Position numbers and translations under genes: made by a program
NCBI RefSeq assembly: GCF_004796535.1
Contig: NZ_SPHY01000002.1
Span: forward strand, 1-64,000
Direction: 5' to 3'
Source of the DNA: Sphingomonas flavalba
GTDB lineage: Bacteria > Pseudomonadota > Alphaproteobacteria > Sphingomonadales > Sphingomonadaceae
DNA: 64,000 bases
Shown here: positions 48,123 through 55,091 of the stretch, piece after piece
How positions within the stretch are numbered: position 1 is the first letter of the stretch
Layout of the letters: every line of letters starts with the position of its first letter
The notes under the pieces: model-generated
Told to the model about the DNA's origin: nothing
Databases searched by the model: none
Seen by the model: only the letters and a program-made list of their open reading frames with translations

Positions 48123-49468
48123 GCCGCCGGCGCCGGCGCCCGGGGGCGGACGAACGGGTGGCGGCGGGCGCCGCGATCCCGCGCCTTGAGCCAGCCGTCC
48201 AGCCCGATCTGCAGGCCGATCAGCATCAGCATGAACGGCTGGACCGCGATGGCGACGAAGGCGGCGCCGACCAGGTAGATGATCTGGGCATGCTGAAGCG
48301 CGGTGGCGAGCGAAGCGATCCACCCATCCTCCGGCCCGGCGCGGGCGTAGCGGCGGCGGATCACCTCCATCCGCCACAGGCCGCCAAGCTGGATCGCCAG
48401 CCACAGCAGCAGGCCGGGAAAGCCCTGCTCGCCGAGCATTTCGAAATAGGCGCTGTGGTAGGCGCGGGCCTTGTCGATGATCGGGTTCGCCTCGACCGTG
48501 TTGCCGATGCCGGCGGTGCGTTCGGTCGCGACGACGACGCGGTTGGCGCGGTAGGCCTCGAACCCGCCGCCGAGCGGGTGTTCGCGGGCGAAATCCCATG
48601 TCCAGCGCCACACCGCCAGCCGGGTCGATGCCGACTGGTCCGCCTTGTATTCGGTGATCGTGCCCATGCGCTGGGTGAAGCTGTCGGGCAGCAGCGGCGC
48701 GGCGACCAGCACCGCCGCCGCCAGTGCGCCGAGATAGGCGCCGCGATGGCGCACGTCGCGCAGCATCAGCAGGCCGAGCACGCCGATGCAGACCAGGCCG
48801 GTCCGCGCCTCCGTCCCGACCGGCAGGATCAGGCAGGCGAAGATCAGCGCCGCCGCGAACAACCGTACCCGTCCGTCCGGCGGGTAGATGGTGCCATGGC
48901 GGCGCAGATGGAGGATCAGCGGCACCAGCGCGATCGCCACCGTCGAGATCGTGCTGCCTTCGTACAGGCCGCTGTTGTTGTCGACCATCAGGTTCAGGGC
49001 GCCGTAGCCGCCGCCGGACAGCAGCGTCTTGATCCCGCCGACGATGATGATCGAGGCGACCGACAGGGTCATGAACAGCGCCAGCGCCTCCATCCGCAAC
49101 CGGGTGCGCAGGGTGAGCGGCAGGAAGGCAGTGAACGCCAGCGCCTTCCACACCCAGTCCCACTTGTCCGCCGCCTCCACCGGGAAGGCGGCCCAGCCGG
49201 TGGTGACGCCGCACCAGCCGAGGAGGAGCAGGATCACGATCTGGCGCGGGGCGATGCGCGCGCCCCGCCGGTCATCTGCCAGCAGCCAGCCGCCGGCCGC
49301 CAGCATCGCGACGATCAGCGACAGCGGCACCGCATTCAGCAGGTAATAGGTCAGCCGTTGCGGCGCGACGATGTCGACATAGGCATAGGCGAGGACGAAC
49401 AGGAACGGCCGCCGCAGGCCAAGGCCGAGCAGCGCGAGCAGGAAGCCGATGAAGGCAAGGTCACGCAC
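48119..49468 (-). CDS. O-glycosylation ligase, exosortase A (XrtA) system-associated
   Basis: 449 residues from GTG 49468 (MRDLAFIGFLLALLGLG). The N-terminal DUF5935-type block (RRPFLFVLAYAYVDIVAPQRLTYY region) and Wzy-C/O-antigen ligase core (EARTGLVCIGVLGLL; HSAYFEMLGEQGFPGLLLWL) identify the ligase/polymerase class found beside XrtA/PEP-CTERM exopolysaccharide loci. About twelve membrane helices. It overlaps the acyltransferase downstream and a 44-codon frame upstream. Confidence 0.87.
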   Translation of the reverse strand: MRDLAFIGFLLALLGLGLRRPFLFVLAYAYVDIVAPQRLTYYLLNAVPLSLIVAMLAAGGWLLADDRRGARIAPRQIVILLLLGWCGVTTGWAAFPVEAADKWDWVWKALAFTAFLPLTLRTRLRMEALALFMTLSVASIIIVGGIKTLLSGGGYGALNLMVDNNSGLYEGSTISTVAIALVPLILHLRRHGTIYPPDGRVRLFAAALIFACLILPVGTEARTGLVCIGVLGLLMLRDVRHRGAYLGALAAAVLVAAPLLPDSFTQRMGTITEYKADQSASTRLAVWRWTWDFAREHPLGGGFEAYRANRVVVATERTAGIGNTVEANPIIDKARAYHSAYFEMLGEQGFPGLLLWLAIQLGGLWRMEVIRRRYARAGPEDGWIASLATALQHAQIIYLVGAAFVAIAVQPFMLMLIGLQIGLDGWLKARDRGARRHPFVRPRAPAPAA

Positions 49469-49595
49469 GCGGCGGCCGGCCGCCGCGCCGGGCGGGCGGC
49501 GGCGCATCCCGATCCAGATCCGCCCGCCCGGCCAGCCGCCATGCCGCCAGCAACAGCAGGGCATGGGTCAGGGCGAGAGCGAAATTGTCGATCAT
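49461..49595 (-). CDS. 44-residue membrane protein upstream of the XrtA-type ligase
   Basis: ATG 49595 opens MIDNFALALTHALLLLAAW, a single hydrophobic helix followed by a short RADLDRD acidic stretch and an Arg/Pro-rich tail. The stop lies inside the ligase start (8-nt overlap), suggesting translational coupling. No clear ribosome site is visible. I recall similar very small proteins at this spot in other sphingomonads, but cannot verify that here. Confidence 0.5.
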   Translation of the reverse strand: MIDNFALALTHALLLLAAWRLAGRADLDRDAPPPARRGGRPPRA

Positions 49596-49703
49596 CGGGC
49601 GCGGGCTTAGCGCGGGGGCGGTTGATGTGGCGTAAACCTTGGGGGTGGGGATGGGTGAGCTTGGCGGCGGGGCATGGGGGCATGCCCGGTCCTGCACCCA
49701 TTT

Positions 49704-49777
49704 CCCGTCCATCCCGAGCGCAGTCGAGGGACGCATGGGATCGGGTGCGTCCCTCGACTGCGCTCGGGATGGACGGG
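49704..49777. repeat. Perfect 32-bp inverted repeat, CGTCCATCCCGAG family
   Basis: Arms at 49704-49735 and 49746-49777 are exact inverted copies around a 10-nt loop. Their 28-bp core matches the dnaK-dnaJ spacer units with one base change. It lies between the divergent 44-codon frame (49595) and the glycosyltransferase (49867); the rest of that 271-nt gap shows nothing else. Confidence 0.9.
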
Positions 49778-49866
49778 TTTGGGGGGGTAGAAGGGGGGAA
49801 GGGGGACTGGCGCGTGCGGTGGTGCGGTTGACGGGGCGTTAAACATGGGCGGGGCATGGGGCGGGG

Positions 49867-51096
49867 ATGCGGGTGCTTCATATCCTTGACCACAGCGTGC
49901 CGTTGCACAGCGGCTACAGCTTCCGCACCCGCGCGATATTGAAGGCGCAGGAGGCGATGGGGCTGGAGGTGGCGGCGGTGACAGGGCCGCGCCACACCGC
50001 GCTGGGGCCGGGCGAGGAGTGGGTGGACGGGCTGCGCTTCTTCCGCACCGAGACGCCCCCGGCGGCGCCGTCGCCGATCGGCGAGTGGCGGGAGGTGAAG
50101 GCGCTCGGCCGGCGGCTGGACGCGGTGGTCGGCGCGTGGAAGCCCGACATCCTCCACGCCCATTCGCCGGTGCTGACCGCGCTCGCCGCGCTCCGCGTCG
50201 CGCGGCGGCGGGGGTTGCCGCTGCTCTACGAGATCCGCGCGTTCTGGGAGGACGCGGCGGTCGGCAATGGCACCGGGCGCGAAGGCTCCGCCCGTTACCG
50301 GCTGACCCGGTTTCTGGAGACTCGCGCCGTCCACGCCGCCGATGCGGTGGCGGTGATCTGCGAGGGTTTGCGGCGGGACCTGGTGGCGCGCGGGGTGCCG
50401 GTGGACAAGATCAAGCTGTCGCCGAACGGCGTCGACCGGACGCTGTTCGGTGCGTCGCCGCCGCGCGACGAAGGGCTGGCGGCGGAGTTGGGGCTGGTCG
50501 GTACCGACACGGTCGGGTTCATCGGCAGCTTCTATGCCTATGAGGGGATCGACGACCTGATCGCGGCGATGCCGGCGCTGGTGAAGCGGCGCCCGAAGGC
50601 GCATCTGCTGCTGGTCGGCGGCGGGCCGATGGAGGAGGCGCTGAAGGCGCAGGCGCAGGCATCGCCGGTGTCCGGCCGCATCCGCTTCGCCGGGCGGGTG
50701 CCGCACCGCGAGGTCGCGCGCTATTACGGGCTGGTCGACATCCTCGCCTATCCGCGCAAGCGGATGCGGCTGACCGAGCTGGTTACGCCGCTGAAGCCGC
50801 TGGAGGCGATGGCGGAAGGCAAGCTGGTCGCCGCGTCCGACGTCGGCGGGCACCGCGAGCTGATCGAGGACGGGGTGACCGGCACGCTGTTCGCGCCGGG
50901 GGAGCCGGAGGCGATCGCCGGGGCGCTGGCCGGGCTGTTCGACGACCGCGCGCACTGGCCGGCGCGGCGGGAGGCGGCGCGGGCCTATGTGATCCGCGAG
51001 CGGGACTGGGCGGCGAACATCGCGCGCTACGCGCCGGTCTATCGCGCCTTGACCGGCCGCCATCCGCTTGGTCTAGCGGCGGGAGGGAGAGCGTGA
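49867..51096 (+). CDS. XrtA-type glycosyltransferase (TIGR04063-like)
   Basis: 409 residues. It begins MRVLHILDHSVPLHSGYSFR, the exosortase-A-associated glycosyltransferase signature, then a GT-B fold with KLSPNGVDRTLF, GFIGSFYAYEGIDDLI and the donor-site EAMAEGKLVAASDVGGHREL. It would build the exopolysaccharide or glycan linked to PEP-CTERM protein sorting. A further 149-codon gene overlaps its stop. Confidence 0.88.
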   Translation: MRVLHILDHSVPLHSGYSFRTRAILKAQEAMGLEVAAVTGPRHTALGPGEEWVDGLRFFRTETPPAAPSPIGEWREVKALGRRLDAVVGAWKPDILHAHSPVLTALAALRVARRRGLPLLYEIRAFWEDAAVGNGTGREGSARYRLTRFLETRAVHAADAVAVICEGLRRDLVARGVPVDKIKLSPNGVDRTLFGASPPRDEGLAAELGLVGTDTVGFIGSFYAYEGIDDLIAAMPALVKRRPKAHLLLVGGGPMEEALKAQAQASPVSGRIRFAGRVPHREVARYYGLVDILAYPRKRMRLTELVTPLKPLEAMAEGKLVAASDVGGHRELIEDGVTGTLFAPGEPEAIAGALAGLFDDRAHWPARREAARAYVIRERDWAANIARYAPVYRALTGRHPLGLAAGGRA

Positions 51097-51542
51097 TGGC
51101 GATGAGCCCGCGGAATGAGACGATGGCCTGCGCGGCCGGGCTGGCGCTGGTCGCCGCGACGGGCGTGCTGCTGGCGCCGGGCGGGTTGCTGGTGGCGCTG
51201 GTCGGGCTGACCGGATTGCCGGCACTGGTCCCGGCAGCGGCGCCGCCGCTGGGGATGACCGCGCGGCTGCTGATCGCCGGCGCGGCGGCGGCGGGCGTCG
51301 GCCTTGGCTTCGTCGCGCTGCTGCACGGGCTGAACCGGCGGCAGCGCGCCCGGCGCTGGACGGGCGCGGCGGCGTCAGACGCGGTGTTTCACCCCGCGCC
51401 GGAGCCGGTGGACGCGGGCGCGGGTGCGGGGGCGACGGTGCTGCTTGCCCGGCTGGAGGCGGGGCTGGCGCGGCTGGGCGGGCGGCCGCCGGCGGTCAGC
51501 GCCGAACTGGCCGACGCCGTCCGCCGGATCGGCCGGGCCTAG
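51096..51542 (+). CDS. Hypothetical membrane protein downstream of the XrtA-type glycosyltransferase
   Basis: 148 residues from ATG 51096 (a GTG three nt earlier is possible) after GGGAGGGAGAGC. Two hydrophobic segments (about 10-48 and 55-78) are followed by a basic RRQRARRW stretch and a soluble C-terminus. I recognise no family. It is coupled to the glycosyltransferase by overlap and is convergent with the 94-residue gene, whose stop it overlaps by 4 nt. Confidence 0.6.
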   Translation: MAMSPRNETMACAAGLALVAATGVLLAPGGLLVALVGLTGLPALVPAAAPPLGMTARLLIAGAAAAGVGLGFVALLHGLNRRQRARRWTGAAASDAVFHPAPEPVDAGAGAGATVLLARLEAGLARLGGRPPAVSAELADAVRRIGRA

Positions 51543-51823
51543 TCCGCCTCGACGGTCAATGCCTCGATGACGATCGCGGCGCCGTCGTCGGCGGCGGTGT
51601 TGTCGGCGACGATGTGACCGGGGAGCGGAAGATCGTCGCAGTCCAGTCCGTCGAGGAGCGCGGTGCGCTGGCCGTCCGGCACCGTCAGCACGATCCGGTG
51701 CCGGGCGCCGGTGAAGGTGACGCTGGCCCAGGGGCGCGACCGGCTTTCGACGACGGTCAGGCCGGGCGCGCGGCGGGCAAGGCAGCGGCAGAGCGCGGCG
51801 AGCGGGTCGGCGCGGCGGCTCAT
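51539..51823 (-). CDS. Hypothetical protein in the Cro-like operon
   Basis: 94 residues with no membrane segment or signal. The N-terminal half is Arg/Cys-rich (LAALCRCLARRAPG), the C-terminal half acidic (DGLDCDDLPLPGHIVADN). No domain recognised. The start overlaps the 58-residue gene by 4 nt, so the two form an operon divergent from the S24 repressor. Confidence 0.6.
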   Translation of the reverse strand: MSRRADPLAALCRCLARRAPGLTVVESRSRPWASVTFTGARHRIVLTVPDGQRTALLDGLDCDDLPLPGHIVADNTAADDGAAIVIEALTVEAD

Positions 51824-51996
51824 TGCGGCTCGCCGGCGATGTAGCGCAGAATGCGGGCGACCATCCGCGCGCCGGGTTCGCGCCCGTTGCGCAGGTCGTG
51901 GACCAGGCGGGGGTCGCGCACGGCGTTGCGGCCAAACCGGGTTGGCGGCATCCCAGTCTGCTTCAGATACACCTCGATTTGCCGCAATATCGTCAT
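51820..51996 (-). CDS. Small Cro-like helix-turn-helix protein
   Basis: 58 residues from ATG 51996, preceded by GAGAGGAC. It reads as a compact helix-turn-helix domain: an initial amphipathic helix ILRQIEVYLKQTG, then PPTRFGRNAVRDPRLVHDL and NGREPGARMVARILRYI. The size and position opposite an S24 repressor recall a lambda cI/Cro pair. Three palindromic operators lie between the two genes. Confidence 0.65.
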   Translation of the reverse strand: MTILRQIEVYLKQTGMPPTRFGRNAVRDPRLVHDLRNGREPGARMVARILRYIAGEPQ

Positions 51997-52024
51997 TCGT
52001 CCTCTCCGCCAGACTTGGAACAAA

Positions 52025-52038
52025 TAGGGAATATCCTA
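52025..52038. promoter_or_regulatory. Operator O1
   Basis: TAGGGAATATCCTA, a near-palindrome with TAGG/CCTA half-sites. It is the most upstream of three related sites between the Cro-like and S24 genes, centred 20 bp from O2. Confidence 0.6.
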
Positions 52039-52045
52039 TGTCTGG

Positions 52046-52057
52046 CAGGATTTCCTA
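52046..52057. promoter_or_regulatory. Operator O2
   Basis: CAGGATTTCCTA, containing the perfect palindrome AGGATTTCCT. The half-sites match O1 and O3, but the spacer is two bases shorter. Centred 19 bp from O3. Confidence 0.55.
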
Positions 52058-52058
52058 C

Positions 52059-52087
52059 TTGTCTAGGAAAAATCCTATCACTATATT
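52059..52087 (+). promoter_or_regulatory. S24 repressor promoter
   Basis: TTGTCT at 52059-52064, a 17-nt spacer and TATATT at 52082-52087. Operator O3 fills most of the spacer. With a usual 7-nt discriminator, transcription would begin at about 52094, one base before the ATG at 52095, predicting a leaderless or nearly leaderless mRNA. Confidence 0.6.
52064..52077. promoter_or_regulatory. Operator O3
   Basis: TAGGAAAAATCCTA, a perfect palindrome with 5-bp half-sites around AAAA. It lies between the -35 and -10 boxes of the repressor promoter, so binding there would block its own transcription. Confidence 0.65.
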
Positions 52088-52094
52088 GGCAGGC

Positions 52095-52748
52095 ATGGAC
52101 CAGCCCGATCCCCGCGCCGCGCTCGACGCCCTGATCCGGGAGAAGGGCGAGGATTACGCGTCGCTGTCGCGGATGATCGGCCGCAACCCCGCCTATCTGC
52201 AGCAATATATCAAGCGCGGCACCCCGCGCCGGCTGGCCGAGGAGGATCGGCATGTGCTGGCCCGCTATTTCCGCGTGCCGGAGACGCTGCTCGGCGCGCC
52301 CGCCGACCGGCCGGCGCGGCAGCCGATGGGGGATATCGCGCGGGTCAGGCGGCTGGCCATCGACGCCTCCGCCGGCCCCGGCGCGGTGCCGGGCACGGAG
52401 CGGGGGATCGGCGTGATCGGGTTCGACCCGGCTTGGCTGCGCCGGCAGGGCGTCGACCCGGCAATGCTGTCGGTGATTTCGGTCGACGGCGATTCGATGA
52501 CGCCGACGCTGGACGACGGCGACGAGATACTGGTCGACCGCGCCGACGGCGTCGCGCGGCTGCGCGACGGCATCTATGTGTTGCGGGTCGAAGACGTGGT
52601 GTGGGTCAAGCGGGTGGCGATGAACCCGACCGGGCGGCAGTTCACGATCAAGAGCGATAACCCCGCCTATCCCGCCTGGCCGGATTGCGACCCGGCGGCG
52701 ATCAACGTCATCGGCCGAGTCGTCTGGGTCGGGCGGCGGATGCCCTGA
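52095..52748 (+). CDS. S24-family (LexA/cI-like) transcriptional repressor
   Basis: 217 residues. An N-terminal helix-turn-helix (YASLSRMIGRNPAYLQQYI) precedes the S24 self-cleavage/dimerisation domain with the serine in SVDGDSMTPTLDDGDE and the lysine in VWVKRV. The usual Ala-Gly cleavage dipeptide could be in the ASAGPGAV linker. This suggests a repressor relieved by autoproteolysis or acting by dimerisation. It is divergent from the Cro-like operon and is not surrounded by phage genes. Confidence 0.85.
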   Translation: MDQPDPRAALDALIREKGEDYASLSRMIGRNPAYLQQYIKRGTPRRLAEEDRHVLARYFRVPETLLGAPADRPARQPMGDIARVRRLAIDASAGPGAVPGTERGIGVIGFDPAWLRRQGVDPAMLSVISVDGDSMTPTLDDGDEILVDRADGVARLRDGIYVLRVEDVVWVKRVAMNPTGRQFTIKSDNPAYPAWPDCDPAAINVIGRVVWVGRRMP

Positions 52749-52779
52749 CCGCTGCAGGCGTGATGCCATGCGTGGGAAT

Positions 52780-52851
52780 CGTCATTGCGGGCGGAGCAAT
52801 CCGGGACGGTTGGCGCGCGCTCTGGATTGCTTCGCTTCGCTCGCAATGACG
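52780..52851. repeat. Dispersed palindromic repeat, CATTGCGAGCG family, copy 2
   Basis: The right arm (52824-52851) matches the arms of copy 1 at 14353 apart from single changes. The left arm (52780-52802) is shortened by 5 bp. A separate C-rich hairpin (CCCCTCCCCTGAAGGGGAGG) lies at 52984-53003. Both lie in the 274-nt gap between the S24 gene and the convergent PBP gene. Confidence 0.8.
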
Positions 52852-53022
52852 GAAGGGGGCGATTCAATGGCGGCGGAGTCCGTCCCGTTCGGGTTGAAGC
52901 GGCGGGATAGCCCCTCCGCTTCGGGGAAGGGGTTGGAATGGGGGCCGGGGACCTTGCGCAAGGCGATGACCCCCACCCCCTACCCCTCCCCTGAAGGGGA
53001 GGGGCTGGATTGAAGCCAGAGG

Positions 53023-55041
53023 CTACGGGCGCGGGTCTGGCGGCGGCGTCGTCGGCGTCGGAGTGGGCGATGGCGCGGGGGTGGGGCGGTCGTTCGGCCG
53101 CGCCGACAGGTTCAGGCCCTGCGGCCCGAGGTTGATGTCGACGCTGACCGGGCCAAGATCCGTGCCGATCGACAGGGCGGCGCCGTTGCCGATATCCAGC
53201 GTCACGTCGTCGCCCTCCGCCTCGACCGCTTCGGGCTCCGGTTCCGGCGGCGGCGCTGCGCCGTCGACAACGCTGGTCATGAAATCCCGCCAGATCCGCG
53301 CCGGCACGCCGCCACCATGGACGCCGCGCAGCGGGCTGTTGTCGTCATTGCCGACCCAGACGCCGGTGATCAGCCCGCCGGCGAAGCCGATGAACAGCGC
53401 GTCGCGATTGTCCTGCGTCGTCCCGGTCTTGCCGAACGCCTGGATGGCGAGGCCGGCCGAATGGCTGGTGCCGCTGTTGACCGAGGCGGACAGCAGGTCG
53501 AGCAGCATGGCGCGCGTCTGCCGGTTGAGCGCGGTCGGCCGGTTCCACAGCCGGTCGTACCAACTGCGTTCGGGTTCGGGCAGGCCGTGGGCGGTGACCG
53601 GGTAGGCGCCGGCGGCGATCGCGGCGAAAGCAGCGGTCAGTTCGGTCAGCGTTACCGTCGAGGTGCCGAGCGCCAGCGTCGCGTCGGCGCCGAGCGGACT
53701 GGCGATGCCGAGGTCGCGGGCGGCGCGGACGACTTCCTTGACGCCGACCTGCTGGATCAGGCGGGCGGCGACGACGTTGCTCGACCGGGCGAACGCCTCG
53801 CGCAAGGTAATCGCCCCGCGATAGCGCCCGTCGCTGTTCTTCGGCGACCAGCCGTCGATGGTGATCGGCGAATCCTCGACGATCGAATCCGGCGTCATCC
53901 CAGCGCGCAGCGCGGCAAGGTAGACGAACAGCTTGAACGTCGACCCCGGCTGGCGCCGGGCCTGGGTGGCGCGGTTGAACGGGCTGTCGGCATAGGAGCG
54001 GCCGCCGACCATCGCCACCACCCGCCCGTCAGGCCGCATTACCACCATCGCCACCTGCGCCTTGCCGAGCGGCGCGCGGCGTACCGCCCGTTCCGCCGCG
54101 CGCTGCAGCCGGCGCTCCAGCGTGCTGCCGACGCTCAGTTCGCTGGTCAGGTCCCCCGCGCGCTCGCGCGCCACCGGCAGCACCCAGTCGGCGAAATAGG
54201 TGCCGCTGGGCAGATCCTGCGCCGGGCGCGGGTTGAGCCGGGCCGGGGTGGCGGCCTTTGCCTCCGCCGGGGTGATGACGCTCGACCGCTCCATCGCCGC
54301 GACGACTAGCTTCTGGCGGGCCTGCGCCCCGGCGAGGTTGCCGGTCGGCGCGAGCCGCGACGGCGCCTTGACCAGCCCGGCGAGCATCGCCGCCTGCGCG
54401 ACGGTCAGCTTTTCCGGCGGGCGGTTGAAATAATGGAGGGCGGCGGCGCGCAGGCCGTAGACATTGTCGCCGAAATAGACGCTCGACAGATAGCGTTCGA
54501 GGATCTCGTCCTTGGTCAGCCAGGCTTCCAGCCAGAAGGCGATCACCGCTTCGCGCAGCTTGCGCCCGGCGGTGCGGTCGGCGTTGGTGAAGGCCAGCTT
54601 CGCAAGCTGCTGGGTGATGGTGCTGCCGCCCTGCCGCACCCCGCCGGCGCGCAGATTCTGCCAGGTGGCGCGGGCGATGCCGATCGGGTCCACCCCCCAA
54701 TGGCTGCGGAAGCGCCGGTCCTCGATCGCGACGAACGCGCCGGGAACATAGGCGGGCAGGGCGGCGATCTTCACCGGGGAGTCGATGATCGCGCCGCGCC
54801 GGGCGACCGGCTTGCCGTCGGTATCGAGCAGGGTGATGCCGGGCGGCGCGATCGGCTTCAGCGACTGGGACAGGGGGGCGGTGACCAGCAGCCAGGCGAC
54901 GAGCAGCATGAAGCCGGCGAGCAGCGCCAGCGACACCCATTTCAGCCGTTTCCAGAAGCGGCGGGGCGGCGGCGCGGCGTCATCGGCCGCCGGGCCGCCG
55001 CCGGGCAGGTCAAGATCGTCGCCTGTCGCCTCGCTCTCCAC
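53023..55041 (-). CDS. Class A penicillin-binding protein (PBP1A family)
   Basis: 672 residues. A membrane anchor (about 36-56) is followed by the GT51 transglycosylase (VAIEDRRFRSHWGVDP; GGSTITQQLAKLAF) and the transpeptidase with SxxK in QPGSTFKLF, SxN in ARSSNVVAARL and KTG in FGKTGTTQ. A C-terminal tail of about 60 residues ends in a Pro/Thr-rich stretch. It polymerises and crosslinks peptidoglycan. It may be a target of the LpoA-like lipoprotein at 25791, which is inference. Confidence 0.94.
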   Translation of the reverse strand: MESEATGDDLDLPGGGPAADDAAPPPRRFWKRLKWVSLALLAGFMLLVAWLLVTAPLSQSLKPIAPPGITLLDTDGKPVARRGAIIDSPVKIAALPAYVPGAFVAIEDRRFRSHWGVDPIGIARATWQNLRAGGVRQGGSTITQQLAKLAFTNADRTAGRKLREAVIAFWLEAWLTKDEILERYLSSVYFGDNVYGLRAAALHYFNRPPEKLTVAQAAMLAGLVKAPSRLAPTGNLAGAQARQKLVVAAMERSSVITPAEAKAATPARLNPRPAQDLPSGTYFADWVLPVARERAGDLTSELSVGSTLERRLQRAAERAVRRAPLGKAQVAMVVMRPDGRVVAMVGGRSYADSPFNRATQARRQPGSTFKLFVYLAALRAGMTPDSIVEDSPITIDGWSPKNSDGRYRGAITLREAFARSSNVVAARLIQQVGVKEVVRAARDLGIASPLGADATLALGTSTVTLTELTAAFAAIAAGAYPVTAHGLPEPERSWYDRLWNRPTALNRQTRAMLLDLLSASVNSGTSHSAGLAIQAFGKTGTTQDNRDALFIGFAGGLITGVWVGNDDNSPLRGVHGGGVPARIWRDFMTSVVDGAAPPPEPEPEAVEAEGDDVTLDIGNGAALSIGTDLGPVSVDINLGPQGLNLSARPNDRPTPAPSPTPTPTTPPPDPRP

Positions 55042-55091
55042 TGTCCTGTTCCACTAACACGCCGGTCGGCGGCCGGCCACCGCAAAAGCGG

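Noticed and set aside
47067-49214. 715-codon minus-strand frame covering the acyltransferase and O-ligase
   Set aside because: Only its last half matches the acyltransferase in frame. The rest is an out-of-frame reading of the ligase, so the acyltransferase start was set to 48122.
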